The notes beneath the pieces are model-generated. The model did no database searches. It saw nothing but the letters and a program-made list of their open reading frames with translations, and was not told the DNA's origin. This document shows positions 60,077 to 64,000 of a stretch of DNA of 64,000 nucleotides, one piece after another. Positions within the stretch are counted from its first letter, which is position 1. Every line of letters begins with the position of its first letter. The stretch is from positions 310,001 through 374,000 of the forward strand of contig NZ_JACVFC010000003.1 in assembly GCF_014529935.1 (NCBI RefSeq), in the 5' to 3' direction. Source of the stretch: Chitinophaga qingshengii. Its GTDB lineage: Bacteria; Bacteroidota; Bacteroidia; Chitinophagales; Chitinophagaceae. Made by a program: the position numbers and the translations under genes.

Positions 60077-61972
60077 TTAACAACGTTGGGTCGGAATAAT
60101 AAGGGTAACGCGAACGCCTGTACGTCCTTCGCTGGCTTTGTCGGTGATGGTCAGCGATGCGAGTTTCCCGGTTTGTATGCTCAGTATCTTCAGCCGTTCC
60201 TGGGTAATAGTGCTGGACAGGGAATCTTTTTCCTTGTTCCTGGCAGGTTGCAGGCCCTGACCGTTGTCTTCTATGACACAGTGTAACAGGTCGCCCTGCA
60301 GCTGCAGCGTAATGGCTATATGCCCGCGATGGGCAATGTTACGCATACCATGCTGGATGGCGTTTTCCACGAAAGGCTGTAGCAGCATGGGCGGAATACA
60401 AACCCCGCTGCTTTCTTCGGAAGGGATGTCGTTTATCGTATAGGCGAAGAGGTTATCGAACCGGACTGCCTGCAAACTGAGATAGTTTTCCAGCGCTTCG
60501 GTTTCCTGTTGTATCCTCACCAGGTTGTGGCGGGAGTTTTCGAGGTTGAGACGCAACAGACGGGCGAACTTGTTAAGATATTTAACGGACTTTTCTTTTT
60601 CGTCACGGCGGATAAAACTCTGCAATACCGACAGGGTATTAAAAATAAAATGTGGTTCCATCTGGCTGCGCAGCAGGCGCTGTTCCAGCTCAATGCTCAT
60701 TTTCTGGTTCACCAGTTTACGCTGCCGTATGAGCAGGAAAGTAATCAGCAGTCCCAGTATCACCAGGATGCCGACAATCAGCAGTATCACCTGTTGCTGC
60801 CGGACAATGGTAGCCTGGTTGTTATACTGCCGGCTCAGTCCCAGTGTTTTCTGTTGCTGTGCTTTGAGTTCATTCAGCGCCTGTATTTCCACGATTTTCC
60901 GGAGCTGCCTTTCCTCCTGTTCGGTCAGTGCCATATTGGCGGCGGAATCCAGGTAATGGATGGCGGTTTTGTAATCGCCTTTTTCGTAATATACCTGGTA
61001 GATGGCATGGTAAGCGGTACTCAGGTTGCCACTGTTATGGGCTTGCCGGGCCTTTTCCAGGGCGTTGCCCAGGTATTGCAGGGCAGTGGTGTAATCCTTT
61101 TTTTCCTGGAACAGCTGTCCGTAGTTGACATATTCCTGGAAGCTGACTTTATGGTGCCTTTCTTTGATACGGAAAGCTTTTTCCATCAGTGCATGCCCTG
61201 GTTGCTGCCGGCCCGTTTTTTCGTAGAGCACGCCCAAAGCGCTGTATACGCTGGCCAGCCGGATGGTATCGGGTTGCCGCGATGCATATTGCAGGGCGCT
61301 GTCCTGGTACAGGAGTGCTTCTTTAAACTGATGGCGGCGTTCAAAAATACGGGAGCGCTCTTCCATAAAAAGCGAGAGCCGGAAATAATCGTCGGGGTAG
61401 GGGTAGGAATCGCGGGCCATGGAGGCGTAGGTCTCCGCTTTGTCGTTGTCACCAAAACGGAAGTATATTTCTGCCGCCAGGTCGTATACCCGCCAGCTTC
61501 CGGAATACTGGTATTGTTCTGCCAGGGCAATCAGGTTAAACAGGCGGGTGAAAGTACTGTCATCTATTTTGCTGGCCAGCCTTACCTGTAGCTGTCCCAG
61601 TTGCTGGAGGATCATCAGATCGGCAAACTGACTGGTATCGGACAGTTTGCCGGGCAGCATCTGTGCGAAGCTGTTGAGGGCAGCCTGGTTACTGTCGGCA
61701 TACCAATGGTGTAATCCTTCCAGGTAGTAGTAATAGCCGCTGGCCAGGGGGCCGGCATGCAGGGCGCTGTTTTTCAGCTGTTCCAGCCGGGTACTGGCTT
61801 CCGGTCCGTCCCAGCGGGCGCTGGAATCTATCAGGTGCTGCAATTCCGTCACCACCGGGGAAACGGTAGTAATGGTGTCTGATCCGGAGGGGGCCTGGGG
61901 GCCCGACTGGCACCCAAAGAGACCACCACATAAACACATGATCAGTAAAGCAGCAGATAAACGGATATGCAT
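60077..61972 (-). CDS. TPR-containing LytS-type sensor histidine kinase
   Basis: A 631-residue kinase. The N-terminus MHIRLSAALLIMCLCGGLFGC is a lipoprotein-like signal (C21); residues ~45-350 form periplasmic TPR repeats (YSALGVLYEKTGRQQPGHALMEKAF, AYHAIYQVYYEKGDYKTAIHYLDSA); a coiled coil leads to one transmembrane helix (~395-415); the cytoplasmic His_kinase domain has H441 (QMEPHFIFNTLSVL) and HATPase_c (NAIQHGMRN). Follows the LytTR regulator by 9 bases on the same strand, so they form a two-component system with a periplasmic protein-interaction sensor. Confidence 0.92.
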   Translation of the reverse strand: MHIRLSAALLIMCLCGGLFGCQSGPQAPSGSDTITTVSPVVTELQHLIDSSARWDGPEASTRLEQLKNSALHAGPLASGYYYYLEGLHHWYADSNQAALNSFAQMLPGKLSDTSQFADLMILQQLGQLQVRLASKIDDSTFTRLFNLIALAEQYQYSGSWRVYDLAAEIYFRFGDNDKAETYASMARDSYPYPDDYFRLSLFMEERSRIFERRHQFKEALLYQDSALQYASRQPDTIRLASVYSALGVLYEKTGRQQPGHALMEKAFRIKERHHKVSFQEYVNYGQLFQEKKDYTTALQYLGNALEKARQAHNSGNLSTAYHAIYQVYYEKGDYKTAIHYLDSAANMALTEQEERQLRKIVEIQALNELKAQQQKTLGLSRQYNNQATIVRQQQVILLIVGILVILGLLITFLLIRQRKLVNQKMSIELEQRLLRSQMEPHFIFNTLSVLQSFIRRDEKEKSVKYLNKFARLLRLNLENSRHNLVRIQQETEALENYLSLQAVRFDNLFAYTINDIPSEESSGVCIPPMLLQPFVENAIQHGMRNIAHRGHIAITLQLQGDLLHCVIEDNGQGLQPARNKEKDSLSSTITQERLKILSIQTGKLASLTITDKASEGRTGVRVTLIIPTQRC

Positions 61973-61981
61973 GTACGTTAT

Positions 61982-62725
61982 TTAATGATCACCCATCAGG
62001 AATTGACGGACATACTCCCGTTTACGTGCGGAAACAGGGATCTCCGAGCCGTCTTTCAGAATCAGCATGCCATCTTTCAGAAAACGGTCTATGAAATGAT
62101 GATTAACGATATACGATTGATGTATGCGGATAAACCAGCTTTCGGGTAGCAGCTCTTCATATTCTTTGATAGGCCGGGACACCATCACCTTCCTTTTGTC
62201 GGACAGATGGAAGGTGGTATAACTACCGTCGCTCTGGCAATACAGGATTTCTTCAAAAGGCACTACCTGCAGGTATTGGGAGGAGCGGAGCACGATACGG
62301 TTCTGCAGCCCCGTTTTTTTGGGTTGCAGGTGGCTGCTGGTGATATCCATTTGCGTACGGGTGTTGACGTTATTCTCCGACAATAACCGTTTCAGGGTGA
62401 TGGTCAGTTCTTCTTCATCCACCGGTTTCAGCAGGTAATCGAAAGCCCCGAATTTGATGGCTTTAATGGCATGTTCATTATAAGCGGTGATGAAGACGAT
62501 CCGAAAATTTCTGTCGGGAAATTCCTCCAGGAGGTCAAATCCGGTGCCGTCGGCGAGTTCAATATCCAGCAGCAGTAGCTCGGGTTCCGTATTGGGGATG
62601 ATGATCCTGGCCTCTGCAACACTGCCACAGCTGCCCAGCACAACAAAATCGGGGTAGCGTTTCATCAGCCATTCCAGGTCTTTTCGGATGGCTGGTTCAT
62701 CGTCTATAATCAGGGTGCGGATCAT
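61982..62725 (-). CDS. LytTR-family response regulator
   Basis: A 247-residue regulator with a receiver (D54 in LLLDIELADGTGFDLL; switch Lys in YLLKPVDEEEL) and a C-terminal LytTR DNA-binding domain (~140-245, RIVLRSSQYLQVVPFEEILYCQSDGSYTTFHL). LytTR proteins bind as dimers to direct repeats near target promoters. First gene of the two-gene unit with the TPR-LytS kinase. Confidence 0.94.
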   Translation of the reverse strand: MIRTLIIDDEPAIRKDLEWLMKRYPDFVVLGSCGSVAEARIIIPNTEPELLLLDIELADGTGFDLLEEFPDRNFRIVFITAYNEHAIKAIKFGAFDYLLKPVDEEELTITLKRLLSENNVNTRTQMDITSSHLQPKKTGLQNRIVLRSSQYLQVVPFEEILYCQSDGSYTTFHLSDKRKVMVSRPIKEYEELLPESWFIRIHQSYIVNHHFIDRFLKDGMLILKDGSEIPVSARKREYVRQFLMGDH

Positions 62726-62766
62726 GTATTCGGATATGGGTTATGACTCATGATGTTAAAAGTAGC

Positions 62767-62801
62767 AAAAAAATCAGGTATTACCCGGGGGGTAATACCT
62801 G
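62767..62801 (-). terminator. Rho-independent terminator after the 138-residue membrane protein
   Basis: A perfect 12-bp inverted repeat (62775-62786 / 62790-62801, arms CAGGTATTACCC / GGGTAATACCTG, GGG centre). On the minus strand it is followed by ATTTTTTT, so it ends the leftward gene at 62880. Confidence 0.85.
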
Positions 62802-62879
62802 CAAGGGTATCTCAACAAAGAATAAAAGGCCGACCAAACAGCTTAAAACAGAATAGGGTCTCCCGGAGAAACAAACTCT

Positions 62880-63296
62880 CTATGACTGAACAATGTTGAG
62901 ACTACGGGTATTTATCAGCACGTTTATTTCGCTTTGAAACTGCTCAAATGTTTCCCTGCGGGTGAATTTGAACAGTGCCCGGATCAGCAGGAATCCTGCT
63001 ATTACCGGAACGATACCGCTGATGTTGATCGTCAGCTGCCGATAAAATATGCTCATGACCGCTGTACATACCATGAAGCCCGTCAGCACACCTGTTGCCA
63101 ACCATCGGACAGGCGGAAGGAAATCCAGCCGCAGATGGTCTTTTTTGTAACGTAACAGAAACCGGAAACCCTGATGGTCTACCATAATAATGGGCATACC
63201 CCCCCATGGTTTACATAACCGGGCGCCGGGAAAACGTCGCTCTATTTCTGAAAAGATCTGTTCCGCACTTTTAGAGGCAGAGTTGCTGATTTTCAT
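62880..63296 (-). CDS. Hypothetical small membrane protein
   Basis: A 138-residue protein: a cytoplasmic-looking N-terminal ~60 residues (AEQIFSEIERRFPGARLCKPWGGMPIIMV) and two transmembrane helices (LATGVLTGFMVCTAVMSIFY and GIVPVIAGFLLIRALF). Unknown family. Followed by its own terminator, so it is independent of the LytTR operon. Confidence 0.65.
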   Translation of the reverse strand: MKISNSASKSAEQIFSEIERRFPGARLCKPWGGMPIIMVDHQGFRFLLRYKKDHLRLDFLPPVRWLATGVLTGFMVCTAVMSIFYRQLTINISGIVPVIAGFLLIRALFKFTRRETFEQFQSEINVLINTRSLNIVQS

Positions 63297-63495
63297 ATGG
63301 ACTTCAGTTCAATGGCGGATAAATAGCGGACGCCCAAAGATAACCGCCGGCTGCTATGCGATTGCAGCTGATTTAATATCCGTACCGGTTTTGTTTATAT
63401 TCGTTTTGCTAATAATGTGTTTGAGATACAGGTATTTGTTTTAGGGAGATTAAATATTAGTTTTAGGGACTATATCCATACCTGATACCACCGCT

Positions 63496-64000
63496 ATGCA
63501 TTATCTGTCGCGTTTTTCCTGTTGTCTGGCCTTGCTACTGCTGTTCAATATTTCCATTTCCCAAGCTCAGGAATGCGGGGAAGCGCCCTGGGTATCCCTG
63601 GATGCCATGGGTAAACTGTCGTATCGCACCCTGGAGCGGGGCGATCGCATCATGGACTTCTCCTATGCCGGTTATGGAGGCGGGGGAGTGGCCCTGCCGG
63701 AGGTACCCGTGCAGGTGCGGTTACAGCCCCTGCCGGGCGATAATACCGCTGCTATCCAGGCGGCGTTGGACCAGGTGGCCGCACTGCCGCTGGTCAACGG
63801 TTTCAGGGGAGCGGTACTGCTGGCGCCGGGTGCTTACGTTTGCAGCGAGCCATTAGTCATTCGTGCCGGCGGTGTAGTACTGCGCGGTAGTGGTAGTGGT
63901 GAAAACGGCAGTATTCTGCAGTTATCCGGTAAACCGCATATGGGCGTTACCGTTAGAGGCGAATCCATTACCAGGACGGCAGGGCCAGGCACAGTAATAA
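63496..64000 (+). CDS. Exported right-handed beta-helix (pectate-lyase-superfamily) protein, partial
   Basis: The frame begins at the ATG at 63496 and runs off the right edge (168 codons visible). It has a signal peptide (MHYLSRFSCCLALLLLFNISISQAQ), followed by FSYAGYGGGG, the Pectate_lyase_3-type opener GDNTAAIQAALDQV, and rungs such as GAVLLAPGAYVC and GVVLRGSGSG. Such proteins are polysaccharide lyases, GH28-like hydrolases or surface adhesins. Full length is outside the window, so the enzyme class is not assigned. Confidence 0.75.
   Translation, partial: MHYLSRFSCCLALLLLFNISISQAQECGEAPWVSLDAMGKLSYRTLERGDRIMDFSYAGYGGGGVALPEVPVQVRLQPLPGDNTAAIQAALDQVAALPLVNGFRGAVLLAPGAYVCSEPLVIRAGGVVLRGSGSGENGSILQLSGKPHMGVTVRGESITRTAGPGTVI

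Noticed and set aside
62775..62801. 12-bp palindrome as a LytTR operator
   Set aside because: On the minus strand it is followed by a T-run and lies just after a leftward gene, so a terminator explains it better.
1..64000. CRISPR arrays, tRNA/rRNA genes, prophage or IS elements
   Set aside because: No regularly spaced repeats, tRNA-like T-loops in gaps, or transposase/integrase proteins were seen on reading both strands.

Overview
The window looks like chromosomal DNA from a Bacteroidota member of the Chitinophagaceae, most likely Chitinophaga or a close relative. Pointers are an ECF sigma / FecR (DUF4974-type) / SusC with STN domain / SusD set, a GldG-type C-terminus, several TAnnTTTG promoter elements, chitin/chitosan-type enzymes, and a terpene synthase beside a P450. 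GC is about 50% by eye (not computed). I see no rRNA, tRNA, CRISPR array, transposase or phage module.

Layout. 1-4.5 kb: an operon with the end of a GldG-like ABC auxiliary protein, two tandem MutS-like ATPases and an S41 peptidase, closed by a strong terminator. 4.7-9.1 kb: a small S24/S26-like peptidase, a metallo-beta-lactamase-fold hydrolase divergent from a LysR regulator, and an AT-richer pair made of a papain-like (C39-like) protein and a 62-residue protein. 9.1-18.8 kb: a CatA-type acetyltransferase, then a cell-surface-signalling nutrient locus (ECF sigma, FecR, SusC, SusD, TlpA-like thioredoxin, exported amidohydrolase). 18.9-26.9 kb: acyl-CoA ligase, DUF4932-like metalloprotease, then nagA beside a GH9-CE4 fusion enzyme (probable chito-oligosaccharide use), then an AAG/Mpg-like protein. 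27-36 kb: an ECF42-type sigma factor with its DGPF (YciI) partner, and assorted metabolic and regulatory genes (VOC, alpha/beta hydrolase, GNAT, MocR, GlxA-type AraC, MsrB, CPA1 antiporter). 36.5-45.5 kb: a lipoprotein, a 309-bp inverted-repeat element, and an OmpR/HK pair upstream of a TolC-RND-MFP efflux operon. 45.5-53.6 kb: an unusual three-gene Hpt / helical protein / tandem pseudo-receiver operon, a TonB-plug outer-membrane protein with MarR, an NTF2-like protein with LysR, and thioredoxin and TPR proteins. 53.8-64 kb: convergent P450 and terpene synthase, an orphan hybrid kinase, PhzF, a membrane protein, a LytTR regulator with a TPR-LytS kinase, and the start of an exported beta-helix protein cut by the right edge.

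Most striking items: the Hpt/pseudo-receiver operon; matching 11-bp-phased TTCAAA repeats before both the OmpR-type regulator and its efflux operon; a canonical EF-hand loop inside the RND pump; the GH9-CE4 fusion next to nagA; a 45-nt dispersed intergenic repeat in three copies; and the papain-like protein with its small partner. Functions are assigned by motif recognition only; no database search was run.
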